The translations under genes were made by a program, and so were the position numbers. Shown piece after piece: positions 1-6,966 of a DNA stretch of 8,587 bases (the first letter of the stretch is position 1; every line of letters starts with the position of its first letter). Location of the stretch: contig JAUUZB010000096.1 in assembly GCA_030590185.1 (NCBI GenBank), positions 1 to 8,587 of the forward strand, read 5' to 3'. The DNA comes from Deltaproteobacteria bacterium. GTDB lineage: Bacteria; Myxococcota; XYA12-FULL-58-9; JAUUZB01. Under the pieces are notes generated by a model that searched no databases, was not told where the DNA came from, and worked only from the letters and a program-made list of their open reading frames with translations.

Positions 1-911
1 CCGGGCCCGCGGGCCACACGGCCGGCATCTCCGCCGCCCGGGCCGATCTCACCCCCCGGATGTTTGCGGGTTTTTTCGCGGGTGGAGTGCCCGGTGGGCA
101 GTTGATGATCACCACCGAGGTGGAGAATTTCCCCGGCTTCCCCAAGGGGATATCAGGGCCGGATCTGATGGCGAACCTGCGGGAACAATCGGAGGGCTTC
201 GGGACCCGGATCGTCACCCAGGATGTGGAGTCGGTGGATTTCAGCCAGCGGCCCTTCAAGGTCGTCTCCGACGGTAAGGAGCACCTGGCCCGGGCGGTGA
301 TCGTCGCCACCGGCGCCTCGGCCCGTTGGATTGGCCTGGACAGCGAGAAGCGCTTGCAGAATCTCGGTGTCTCAGCTTGCGCCACCTGCGACGGCGCCCT
401 GCCGCTGTTCCGGGACAAACCGCTGGTGGTGGTGGGCGGCGGCGACTCCGCCATGGAGGAGGCGCAGTTCCTGACGCGCTTCGCCAGCAAGGTCTACCTG
501 GTGCACCGGCGCAACGAGTTCCGCGCCTCGCGGATCATGGAGCAACGGGCCCGGGATAACGAAAAGATCGAGCTGCTGACGCCGTACGTGCCGGAGGAGA
601 TCCTCGGCAAGGAGGTCGTCAGCGGCATCAAGCTGCGCCACCGGGAGACCGACGAGATTCGTGAGATCGAGTGCGCTGGTGTGTTTGTGGCCATCGGCCA
701 CACTCCCAACACCAAGGTCTTCGAGGGGCAGCTCGACATGGACGAGACCCGCTACCTGGTGACCAAACCCGATTCGACCTACACCAACGTCGACGGGGTC
801 TTTGCCTGCGGTGACGTCCAGGATCGCACTTATCGCCAGGCGATCACCGCCGCGGGCAGCGGCTGCATGGCGGCCATCGATTGCGAGCGTTGGCTCGAGG
901 CCGAGGCGTAG
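1..911 (+). CDS. trxB: Thioredoxin reductase, 5'-truncated by window edge
   Basis: Cytosolic FAD flavoenzyme that passes electrons from NADPH to oxidised thioredoxin. The frame is open from base 3, so the start is outside the window and the ATG at 60 is internal. The first visible residues (GPAGHTAG, then SAARA) are the tail of the N-terminal FAD-binding GxGxxG fold. Next come the family hallmark PGGQL followed by [10 protein letters not shown] (about 90-145), the redox-active CATC motif (bases 378-389), the NADPH-binding [10 protein letters not shown], and the phosphate-binding HRRNEFRAS (about 502-531). The C-terminal FAD motif is [10 protein letters not shown], followed by [14 protein letters not shown]. 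About 303 residues are visible and the family is usually near 310-320, so only a short N-terminal piece is missing. The CATC and HRR motifs separate it from ferredoxin/flavodoxin-dependent relatives. Product identity is very secure. Confidence 0.96.
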   Translation, partial: GPAGHTAGISAARADLTPRMFAGFFAGGVPGGQLMITTEVENFPGFPKGISGPDLMANLREQSEGFGTRIVTQDVESVDFSQRPFKVVSDGKEHLARAVIVATGASARWIGLDSEKRLQNLGVSACATCDGALPLFRDKPLVVVGGGDSAMEEAQFLTRFASKVYLVHRRNEFRASRIMEQRARDNEKIELLTPYVPEEILGKEVVSGIKLRHRETDEIREIECAGVFVAIGHTPNTKVFEGQLDMDETRYLVTKPDSTYTNVDGVFACGDVQDRTYRQAITAAGSGCMAAIDCERWLEAEA

Positions 912-918
912 AACGAGT

Positions 919-959
919 CCTTGGCCCCATGGGGTCATTTCGAGAAGCCATGGCCTAGG
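919..959. repeat. Imperfect inverted repeat downstream of trxB
   Basis: CCTTGGCC (919-926) faces GGCCTAGG (952-959) with one mismatch. After a two-base bulge the stem continues as ATGG/CCAT, leaving a loop of about 15 nt. It begins 8 bp after the trxB stop, so it could act as an RNA 3'-end hairpin. No T-run follows on either strand, so I do not call it an intrinsic terminator. The nested palindrome CCCCATGGGG (925-934) offers a competing fold. Confidence 0.35.
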
Positions 960-968
960 TGATCGGCA

Positions 969-998
969 TTGTCCCTAACCCTGGGTTTGGGGTTTAAT
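969..998 (+). promoter_or_regulatory. Possible sigma70-type promoter for the envelope gene pair
   Basis: TTGTCC (969-974) resembles a -35 box. After 18 bp, TTTAAT (993-998) resembles a -10 box and is one of the few AT-rich hexamers here. Transcription would begin near 1005, just ahead of the preferred ATG at 1023. The spacer and -10 also contain short dyads (AACCC-T-GGGTT at 978-988; GGGG...CCCC around the -10) that could be operator-like. Two hexamer matches are weak evidence in any genome, and more so in an uncharacterised G+C-rich one. Confidence 0.28.
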
Positions 999-1022
999 CC
1001 CCCCGGACTATTTGGAATTACA

Positions 1023-2714
1023 ATGCTGGCTCGCCTGGTTTGGACACTCCTGCTCGCCGCTTCGGTCGGCACCCTGCTCGGGGTCGGGGTGTTCTTTTAT
1101 CTGGAGTATGATCTGCTCGCCGAGCGGCAGCGCACGGTGGTCGATCTCAAGGCCACCGCCCGCGACGAGGGTCCCTGCGCGGCGTTGCTCGCCGGCACCG
1201 CGACCCGGAAGTTGCCCGAGGCCGACTTCGACCTCAAGCGCAACATCGACGTCCTGCGACAGGTGTTCGCCGCAGCCGTGGTGGGCGCCGAGGAGGACCG
1301 CCGCGGCCAAAAGGCGCTGATCGCCGCTGCCGACGACGGCCTGTTGAGCCTGACCCTCTGCGAGCAAATCAAGATGTCCGCCGATATCGGCGAGGCCCAC
1401 CCGGTGCTGGCTCTCCTGCGCTTCACTCGGGAGCGTGACCCCTGCGAGGAGGCCCTGGCGCTCGATCAGGTGATCTCCGGCCTGGGCTCTCACCGCTCCC
1501 TGTTGCTGCGCGGCTTGGTCGAAGACGTGGGCAAGCTGCGTTGTCTCACCCCGGCGATGGCGCAGGAGGTGGCGCAGCAGGTGGTGAATATGCTGCACGA
1601 CGATGCGCAGGCCTTCGATGATCTCGACGTGCTGCGCATCGCGAACTTCCTCTCCACCTGGGCGCCCATGGCCGCGGCCCAAACCGGCTGCGGCATCGAG
1701 GCGCTCGGACACATCTCGCGGCTCGGCAACGCCATCGGCTGCACGCCCTATCAACGCGATCGGGTGCTGGGCCATTATCGCTACCTACGTCCGATCCCGG
1801 CCGGGAGCGGCGCGCCGGCCCTGGCGGCCGGTCAGGAGGTGTTCCTGCTCTGGCGCGAGGGCAAACGTTGTGAGCTCAGGCCCATGGCGGATCCGCCCCG
1901 CGTGCTCTCGGTCGCCTGCGGCGATCTCGAGTTGATCTCGGAGTTGGAGATCGCCGTGGCCATCGAGCGGGTGGAGTTCGGTCTGGCCCGCGCCGATCTG
2001 ATCTCCGGCCTGGCCCGCTACTCCGGTCGCACCAGGGTGACCGTGGCCAGCACCCAGGAGCCGGAGGCCCGCTCTTGGTTCGCGTACAACCGCAGCGGTC
2101 AGGCCCTCGGGGTCACCCAGGTCACCGACCTCCAGGCGATCGCCCGCCACAGCCAACAGGAGATCCCGGACAATCCCCTGCGGACCTTCTGCCACGAGTC
2201 CGGCGCCAAGTTCTGCTACGACGTCGATTGGACGCAATTGGTCGAGAAGCTCGCCGGCACGCCGGTGGTGTTCCTGTCCCGGCCGCTCGACGTCTTCCTG
2301 CGCGAGGCGGTGGTGCCGGCCCAGATGCGCCAACGCTTGCTCGAGGAGGCGCTCGGCGAGGCGCCCAAGGGGGACGCGGTCGCCCGCATCTACAACCTCG
2401 GGGAGGGCAGCCAGCTCGTGGTCGAGTCGCGACCGGGCGGCGTTCAGGTACGTTGGCGCGTCAACGGTAACGGGAGCTGGCGCGCTCAGAGCTTCGGTGC
2501 AGGCGAGGGTGGGGCGGTGCCGCCGGCGGCGCGCTTGGTGGCGGCGATGGATTTACAGGGCGACGGGCGGCCGGAGCTGGTCATCCAGCGCGCCGAGCGT
2601 CGAGACCAGGGCGGTGCGATCAGCGATGTCACCGACGAGATCCATCTGGTGCACCTCGACGTGGGCGGCGATCGGTTCGTTACCCTGACGCAGCTTACGG
2701 TTCACGAATACTAG
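1023..2714 (+). CDS. Membrane-anchored exported protein of unknown function with FG-GAP-like C-terminal loop
   Basis: I do not recognise a characterised family. I chose the ATG at 1023 (563 residues) over a TTG at 969 because GGA at 1014-1016 is correctly spaced and the protein then starts directly with an export signal: Arg4 followed by a hydrophobic segment at about 5-27. No clear cleavage site follows, so it may stay as an uncleaved inner-membrane anchor with the bulk in the periplasm. Residues about 30-260 look largely helical. A middle stretch (about 265-330) is richer in predicted strands. Ten cysteines (52, 113, 141, 174, 223, 240, 283, 299, 390, 398) all lie beyond the anchor, consistent with disulfides. 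Near the C-terminus DLQGDGRPELV (510-520) fits the DxxGDGxx(D/E) calcium-loop pattern of FG-GAP/VCBS-type repeats, present once. The stop is 11 bp before the next ATG, implying co-transcription with the lipoprotein. Reality as a gene is secure; function is unknown. Confidence 0.82.
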   Translation: MLARLVWTLLLAASVGTLLGVGVFFYLEYDLLAERQRTVVDLKATARDEGPCAALLAGTATRKLPEADFDLKRNIDVLRQVFAAAVVGAEEDRRGQKALIAAADDGLLSLTLCEQIKMSADIGEAHPVLALLRFTRERDPCEEALALDQVISGLGSHRSLLLRGLVEDVGKLRCLTPAMAQEVAQQVVNMLHDDAQAFDDLDVLRIANFLSTWAPMAAAQTGCGIEALGHISRLGNAIGCTPYQRDRVLGHYRYLRPIPAGSGAPALAAGQEVFLLWREGKRCELRPMADPPRVLSVACGDLELISELEIAVAIERVEFGLARADLISGLARYSGRTRVTVASTQEPEARSWFAYNRSGQALGVTQVTDLQAIARHSQQEIPDNPLRTFCHESGAKFCYDVDWTQLVEKLAGTPVVFLSRPLDVFLREAVVPAQMRQRLLEEALGEAPKGDAVARIYNLGEGSQLVVESRPGGVQVRWRVNGNGSWRAQSFGAGEGGAVPPAARLVAAMDLQGDGRPELVIQRAERRDQGGAISDVTDEIHLVHLDVGGDRFVTLTQLTVHEY

Positions 2715-2717
2715 GAG
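2713..2717 (+). promoter_or_regulatory. Ribosome binding site of the lipoprotein gene
   Basis: AGGAG overlaps the TAG stop of the preceding gene and sits 8 nt before the ATG at 2726. It fixes the lipoprotein start and suggests translational coupling of the two envelope genes. Confidence 0.7.
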
Positions 2718-2725
2718 CGATTGTC

Positions 2726-4948
2726 ATGTGGCTTCGGAGCCATGGGGAGCAGACGAGGCGTGGCTCGCGCGGCCGAGGGGTCCGCTGGGCAGCGTTGTTG
2801 GCCGCGGTTTGGTTGGTGGGCTGCGCCGCGGCCCAGCACATCAGCCGCGGCGACGACCTGGCGGCCAAGGGCAAATACCAGGAGGCGATCGCGGCCTTCC
2901 AGAAGGCGCTGCGGGTCTCCCCGGGCAACAGCTCAGCGGAGGAGGGTATCCGCGATGCCCGCCGGGAGGCGGTGCGCGCGGTCCTGGTGGACGCCAGGCA
3001 GAAGCTGCAAAAGGGCGAATACGCCGCTGCCCTGGCCGACGGCATGCGGGCCCGACGCATGCCCCTCGATCTCGACGAGGTTGAGTTGGCGGGCGATATC
3101 GATGAGGCGATCTCCCGGGCGTCGCGCCGCGCCGAGGACAAGGTGCAGCAATGGAGTGAGGCCGGCCTCTTCCTGCTGGCGGTGGAGCTCGCCGATCAAG
3201 TGGCGCGCGCTTCGCCGAGTGAGTCGCGGACCAAATGGGCCGCCGAGGTGAAGGCCAAGGCGGCGGAGCATTACGGGTCACTGGCGGGGCAGCTCACCGA
3301 GGGCAAGCTGCCCGGCAGCGCCGCGATGCAGCTCGCCATGGCCAAGCGTATCGGTACCGAGGTCGAGAGCGCCCGTGTTTCCGCGCTTTGGGATGAGTTC
3401 ACCGAGCCGATCTGTTTCGCCCAACCGGCGGTGACGATCGAGGTCTCCGGCGCTCCCGGTGGGGAGGTCGCCGCCATCATCGAGCGCGCCGCCATCGCGG
3501 AGCTCGATGCCCTGCGCCAACGGTGCGGCGAAGGCACTCGGCCCCTCGGCGTGGTGATCGAGCTCACCGATCTGAGCGTGGTCGATGAGAAGGAGACCTC
3601 CCAGGCCGCCAAGGCCTTGCCTGGATCCGGCGTCGAGACCGTGGAGGTGTACTACGAGGAGCGACCCTACACCGTCGAGGAAGAGGTGACCGAGTACGAG
3701 ACCCGCATCGAGAAACAGGAGCGCCGGGATTGTGCGCCGCGACCGGGCAAACCCCGGGGCTGCCAAACCTGGGTCGAAGATGTCGAAGTGACGGTTCCGG
3801 TCAAGCGCATGAAGGAGGTTCGCAAGGTAGAGCGGATCAAGAAGACCCGCCCGGCCAAGGGGCCGTTCCCGCCCGACGAGGTGGTCACCTTCGAGATCAC
3901 GACGGTCACCCGGAAGATCAAATTCATGGGTAGCGTGGCGGTGGTCGGCGCCGAGGGCGAGCCGCGGCAGCTCGAGGTCTCTCTCGAGTCGAGCGACAGT
4001 GCCAACGCCGAGGTGCAACACCCGAAAATGCTGGTGGCGGCCGACCCGATGGAGGTCAAGGAGATGCCCGAGCTGGTGGCCGAGGCCGGTGGGTTGGTCT
4101 CGGCCGAGCTGCGCAAGGGGGTCTCGGCGGCGGTCGCGCAGTGGAGTCGTGCCGACAGCGAGTTGGCGCGTAAACGGGTGCTGGAGGGACAGCTTCCCCA
4201 GGCGGAGGAGCTCTACCTCAGGCTGATCGCGCTTGGTGCCACGGATGACCCAAACCTCGGCAAGTTCTTCCGCGACCGTTACGGTCGGGCGGTCGGCACC
4301 GTGATGGACTATTTGCTCCAGGCCATGGGGCACACCACCGAGCGGCGCCGGCCCGGGGACACCGAGAGCGTCTCCGGCTTCCCGAAGCGGGGCAGCGGTA
4401 AAGTGGAGGAGGAGCGGGTAGTGGCGCCAACCGAGGCGCAGGTCGAGGAGGAGAAGTCGGAGGGAACGGATCAGCCGGATGTCTCCACCATGGCCGACGA
4501 AGAGCTGCGCGCCCTCGAAGAGGCCTCCTTTGATGAAAACAACCCGCGGCCCGAGGCGCCAGCTGAGAGTGGAGTGCCTGTGGAAGGCGGTGTGCCAGCC
4601 GAGGATGGAACGCCCGCTGAAGGTGGCGCGCCAGCCGAGGATGGAACGCCCGTTGAAGGTGGCGCGCCAGCCGAGGGTGGTGCGCCTGTTGAAAGTGCCG
4701 CGCCAGCCGAGGGCGGGGCGGCAACGGCGCCGGGCTCGAAGGTCGAGCCGGGGAGTGGGGAGTCGGGCACGCCGGCCGAGCCGGCTGTACCCGATGACGC
4801 CAAGGGTGATCCGGAAGCGAAGGTTGGGCCTGGACCCGAGGCCGGTACGTCGGCCCCGGCCAAGCCGAATCCCGCGCCCCCGCCGGAACCACCGAGCGCA
4901 GAGACGCCACCACCGAGCCGAGGGCCGGACGGGCCCAAGGGGGAATGA
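2726..4948 (+). CDS. Large TPR-containing lipoprotein with charged core and repetitive disordered tail
   Basis: A 740-residue protein of unknown function. A basic N-terminus and hydrophobic run (about 21-31) end in the lipobox LVGC, with lipidated Cys33. Ala at +2 favours the outer membrane under the E. coli Lol rule. Residues about 37-70 form a clear TPR-like helix pair (GKYQEAIAAFQKAL), with weaker units near 85-110 and 125-165. Another TPR-like stretch lies at 481-514. Between them is a strand-rich, highly charged region (about 305-405) with alternating Val/Glu/Tyr and a Cys336-Cys346 pair enclosing a Pro/Gly/Arg loop. Cys230 and Cys267 may form a second disulfide. From about residue 540 the protein is low-complexity Glu/Pro/Ala/Gly, including nine hexapeptides at 613-666, and it ends in a proline-rich segment. 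Such a tail could span periplasm or peptidoglycan, which is inference. An AGGAG site supports the start. The gene follows the membrane-anchored protein by 11 bp, so a shared envelope complex is plausible but unproven. Confidence 0.85.
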   Translation: MWLRSHGEQTRRGSRGRGVRWAALLAAVWLVGCAAAQHISRGDDLAAKGKYQEAIAAFQKALRVSPGNSSAEEGIRDARREAVRAVLVDARQKLQKGEYAAALADGMRARRMPLDLDEVELAGDIDEAISRASRRAEDKVQQWSEAGLFLLAVELADQVARASPSESRTKWAAEVKAKAAEHYGSLAGQLTEGKLPGSAAMQLAMAKRIGTEVESARVSALWDEFTEPICFAQPAVTIEVSGAPGGEVAAIIERAAIAELDALRQRCGEGTRPLGVVIELTDLSVVDEKETSQAAKALPGSGVETVEVYYEERPYTVEEEVTEYETRIEKQERRDCAPRPGKPRGCQTWVEDVEVTVPVKRMKEVRKVERIKKTRPAKGPFPPDEVVTFEITTVTRKIKFMGSVAVVGAEGEPRQLEVSLESSDSANAEVQHPKMLVAADPMEVKEMPELVAEAGGLVSAELRKGVSAAVAQWSRADSELARKRVLEGQLPQAEELYLRLIALGATDDPNLGKFFRDRYGRAVGTVMDYLLQAMGHTTERRRPGDTESVSGFPKRGSGKVEEERVVAPTEAQVEEEKSEGTDQPDVSTMADEELRALEEASFDENNPRPEAPAESGVPVEGGVPAEDGTPAEGGAPAEDGTPVEGGAPAEGGAPVESAAPAEGGAATAPGSKVEPGSGESGTPAEPAVPDDAKGDPEAKVGPGPEAGTSAPAKPNPAPPPEPPSAETPPPSRGPDGPKGE
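4562..4723 (+). repeat. In-frame 18-bp/36-bp tandem repeat encoding (A/V)E-x-G-x-P hexapeptides
   Basis: Nine consecutive 18-bp units encode AESGVP, VEGGVP, AEDGTP, AEGGAP, AEDGTP, VEGGAP, AEGGAP, VESAAP and AEGGAA. Units 3-4 and 5-6 form a higher-order 36-bp repeat (4595-4630 and 4631-4666) that is nearly identical in DNA. A decayed third copy follows from 4667. All units preserve frame, so copy-number change would lengthen or shorten the lipoprotein tail without a frameshift. Confidence 0.9.
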
Positions 4949-5023
4949 CTCAACACGTCGAGATTGCCGACCTCAATGGGGGGTCGGGGGCCGACAGACA
5001 GGCCGATGGCCACCGAGATCCGT

Positions 5024-5028
5024 GAGGG
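5024..5028 (+). promoter_or_regulatory. Ribosome binding site fixing the enolase start
   Basis: GAGGG lies 6 nt before the ATG at 5035. It supports the start that gives this enolase an N-terminal extension of roughly 16 residues relative to E. coli enolase. No other ATG lies between this site and the conserved DSRG motif. Confidence 0.6.
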
Positions 5029-5034
5029 CAACAC

Positions 5035-6384
5035 ATGACGCGACCGAAACAGTCCCAGGGGGGCACCAGATCCAACCGACTTTCCCGAGCCGGCGGGCTC
5101 GCCGCTGACGTCGAGGAGATCAAGGACTCGAGGGGTCGTCCAACCGTGCGGGTCACCCTGCGCCTCGGTGACGCCGAGGGTGTAGGCGACGTGCCGGCGG
5201 GTGCCTCCACCGGCGGAGACGAAGCCCAGACGGTCCCGGTGGCCGAGGCGATCGCGAACATCGAGAAGATCATCTTGCCGTTGATTCGGGCCAGTGACGC
5301 GGATTTGCGGCGTCACGAATCCCTGCGCGAGATCGAGAGACAGGTGGTGGAGGAAGCGGGCGAGAATTATCAGGCGCTCGGTGCCAACGCTGTGGTGCCG
5401 GTCTCCCGGGCCCTGTGGCAGCTGGCCGCCGCCCTGCGCAACCTGACGCTGTGCGAATACCTGCGTCGCTACGAACCGGGCCTGGCCTCGAGCGATGGGG
5501 TCAACTTCTTCATGAACGTCTTCAACGGCGGCCTGCATGCCCTCAAGGAGGGCGAGGAGCTCGGCCGGGACCGTGTCGACATTCAGGAGATCATGGTGGT
5601 GCCGGTGAGCGCCTCGAACTACCGCGACGCCATGGCCATGGCCGAGCGCATCGACGCGACCCTGCAGGAACTCCTGGAACGTCAATACGGCGCCGATCGG
5701 GTCAGCCGCGGGGACGAGGCAGGCTTCACCGTCGCTGGCCTCGGCGAGGTGGGGACCGCCATCACCCACGTGCTCGAGGCGATCGAACGTTCCGGCTACA
5801 TCCCCGGCGTCGAGGTCAAGATCGCCCTCGATGTGGCCGCCGGCAGCCTCTACGACCGCGATACACGAAAGTACCGGCTCCAGGGGGCAACCCTCGACAG
5901 CGGCCAGATGATCGCCTTTCTCTGCGAGCTCGCCGATCGTCTCGGTGACCGGCTGCTGTCGATTGAGGACGGCCTGGACGAAGACGACTGGGACGGCTGG
6001 GGCAAGCTCTCCGCGGCCATGAAAGAGCGGGGCGTGCTGACCATCGGCGACGATCTGTTCGTGACGCAGATGCGCCGTCTGCGGCGCGGGGTGAACAACG
6101 GCTCCGCCCACGCGGTCCTGATCAAGGTCAATCAGAACGGCTCGGTGGGGGGCACCCTCGACGTCATGCGTTATGCCCGCGAGAACGGCATGCAGTTCGT
6201 GGTCTCCCATCGTTCCGGTGAGACCCTCGACGACAGCATCGCGGATCTGGCCATCGCCACCGGCGCCTTTGGGCTCAAGGCGGGGGATCCCCAACCGGAA
6301 TCGGACTATCCGGATCCGAAGACCTGGGTCCGACGCGGCAAGTACCTGCGCATGATCCTCCTCGAGGAGACGATGCGCTCGTGA
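5035..6384 (+). CDS. eno: Divergent enolase (phosphopyruvate hydratase)
   Basis: Enolases interconvert 2-phosphoglycerate and phosphoenolpyruvate in glycolysis and gluconeogenesis. The 449-residue product has the family order: DSRGRPTV (31-38), the GASTG lid loop (56-60), NGGLHA (164-169, His168), QE (184-185), GDEAGF (226-231), ALDVAA (264-269), SIEDGLDEDDWDGW (309-322), GDDLFV (338-343), LIKVNQNGS (362-370), SHRSGET (391-397) and Lys415. Equivalents of the metal ligands (Asp266, Glu311, Asp340), catalytic Glu228 and Lys364, and substrate-binding His392, Arg393 and Lys415 are all present, so it should be active. Oddities are an N-terminal extension, loss of about ten residues after the lid loop, GDEGG changed to GDEAG, an altered tail of the LIKxNQxG signature, and a Pro/Asp insertion replacing the usual SRSER segment after Lys415. 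The C-terminus is also shorter. It could be the only enolase or a secondary paralogue; the window cannot tell. It lies 86 bp after the lipoprotein gene and may be co-transcribed or separately driven. Confidence 0.93.
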   Translation: MTRPKQSQGGTRSNRLSRAGGLAADVEEIKDSRGRPTVRVTLRLGDAEGVGDVPAGASTGGDEAQTVPVAEAIANIEKIILPLIRASDADLRRHESLREIERQVVEEAGENYQALGANAVVPVSRALWQLAAALRNLTLCEYLRRYEPGLASSDGVNFFMNVFNGGLHALKEGEELGRDRVDIQEIMVVPVSASNYRDAMAMAERIDATLQELLERQYGADRVSRGDEAGFTVAGLGEVGTAITHVLEAIERSGYIPGVEVKIALDVAAGSLYDRDTRKYRLQGATLDSGQMIAFLCELADRLGDRLLSIEDGLDEDDWDGWGKLSAAMKERGVLTIGDDLFVTQMRRLRRGVNNGSAHAVLIKVNQNGSVGGTLDVMRYARENGMQFVVSHRSGETLDDSIADLAIATGAFGLKAGDPQPESDYPDPKTWVRRGKYLRMILLEETMRS

Positions 6385-6514
6385 GTCGCGGATCGGCCAA
6401 CAGCCCGAGATCCAGCTCGCTCGTGCAAATTTCTCGCGCCGCGGGGAGCCGCGACCGGTGGGCAAAGAGACAAAGATATTGTCCCGGCGCCCAAGTCGTG
6501 GCAGGATTTTTCTA

Positions 6515-6538
6515 AGGCGCCGAATCGCTCGGCGTCCT
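6515..6538. repeat. Hairpin-forming dyad ahead of the PilZ gene
   Basis: CGCCGA (6518-6523) and TCGGCG (6529-6534) pair around a 5-nt loop. A G-T and a G-C pair extend the stem. It ends about 27 nt before the PilZ ATG and would lie in the leader of any transcript starting upstream. It could be a late enolase 3' hairpin, a leader structure or an operator. No T-run follows, so it is not an obvious terminator. The rest of the 180-bp gap (6385-6564) shows only weak AT-rich patches (6474-6484, 6505-6515) and no promoter I would defend. Confidence 0.3.
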
Positions 6539-6564
6539 GAACGCGATCAACAACTGAAGAGTCC

Positions 6565-6918
6565 ATGACCTCCGACAGCCGCCGCGCTCAACCCCGGGTT
6601 CAGGCCAGCATCAGCGTCAAGATGCGTGTGCCCGGGGGCCAAACCACGAATACCGAGCGTATCGGCAACATCAGCCTCGGCGGTATCTTCATCTACATGG
6701 AGGATCCGATCTCCTTCGGCGCGGAGGTGGATCTCGAATTCAGCCTGCCGGTGGCGCCAAGGGTGATCCACTGCAAGGGCTTCGTGGTCTGGTCTACCAA
6801 GAACGAGCCAGACAAAGCGGCGCGCATGGGTCACGGCATCGGGGTGCGCCTGATGGATATCGGCATCTCCGACATGCGCCTGCTGGCGGAATACATCGAG
6901 ACCGCGCTGGGCTCCTAG
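6565..6918 (+). CDS. Single-domain PilZ protein (TIGR02266-like, putative c-di-GMP effector)
   Basis: A 117-residue cytosolic protein consisting of one PilZ domain, the fold that binds cyclic di-GMP and passes the signal on by protein contact. The RxxxR motif is at Arg7-Arg11 (RAQPR) and the (D/N)xSxxG motif is NISLGG at 35-40, so both c-di-GMP-contacting elements are intact. Later strands (VDLEFSLPV, CKGFVVW) and the closing GIGVRLMDI match the domain. The pattern of N-I-S-x-G-G-[IL]-F-I, a V-V-W strand and G-[IV]-G-V resembles the paralogous family named from Myxococcus xanthus (TIGR02266), often linked to motility and surface behaviour. GAAGAG just before the ATG is a modest ribosome site with short spacing. 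The gene stands alone on this strand and converges on the bactofilin gene, 48 bp away. Its partner is unknown. Confidence 0.88.
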   Translation: MTSDSRRAQPRVQASISVKMRVPGGQTTNTERIGNISLGGIFIYMEDPISFGAEVDLEFSLPVAPRVIHCKGFVVWSTKNEPDKAARMGHGIGVRLMDIGISDMRLLAEYIETALGS

Positions 6919-6924
6919 GGAGCC
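6910..6924. repeat. Perfect dyad wrapped around the PilZ stop codon
   Basis: GGCTCC and GGAGCC flank the TAG stop exactly, giving a 6-bp stem with the stop codon as its 3-nt loop. A C-rich then A-rich tract follows on +, so it lacks a terminator U-tract. The same hexamer arms recur at 7402-7417. Confidence 0.45.
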
Positions 6925-6930
6925 TCCCCC

Positions 6931-6966
6931 AAAAACCCAAAAAGTCGAAACCGGCTGTGCGGCCGG
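6931..6966 (-). terminator. Intrinsic terminator of the bactofilin gene
   Basis: Read on the minus strand, CCGGC and GCCGG (6966-6962 and 6955-6951) form a stem with a 6-nt loop immediately after the bactofilin TAG. T-rich tracts follow (TTTCGACTTTTT, then GGGTTTTT). An outer GTCGA/TCGAC pairing could extend the stem. On the plus strand the same hairpin is preceded by A-runs and not followed by T-runs, so it should work mainly for the minus-strand transcript. Confidence 0.62.

Noticed and set aside
969..1022. TTG at 969 as start of the membrane-anchored protein
   Set aside because: It would add 18 residues before the hydrophobic segment and overlap the candidate promoter. The ATG at 1023 has better ribosome-site spacing and a normal signal-anchor N-terminus.
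3278..4333. 351-codon minus-strand frame opposite the lipoprotein
   Set aside because: Its Leu/Asp/His/Gly-rich composition is what reverse reading of G+C-rich codons gives. The sense strand has a lipobox, ribosome site and TPR-like pattern.
4562..4723. CRISPR-like or minisatellite array outside a gene
   Set aside because: The units have no spacers, keep the reading frame exactly and encode a regular hexapeptide inside a well-supported gene.
6429..6455. CGCGG/CCGCG hairpin after the enolase as an intrinsic terminator
   Set aside because: The stem is only 5 bp with competing folds, and no T-run follows.
4471..6465. 664-codon open frame on the minus strand opposite the lipoprotein tail and enolase
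   Set aside because: It lies antisense to two well-supported genes, one a certain enolase. Its protein is His/Gly/Pro-rich low-complexity typical of third-position G+C bias, with no recognisable domain or ribosome site.
6499..6513. Sigma54-like promoter (TGGCA...TT) before the PilZ gene
   Set aside because: The GG element is present at 6500-6501, but the position 10 nt downstream reads CT instead of the essential GC.
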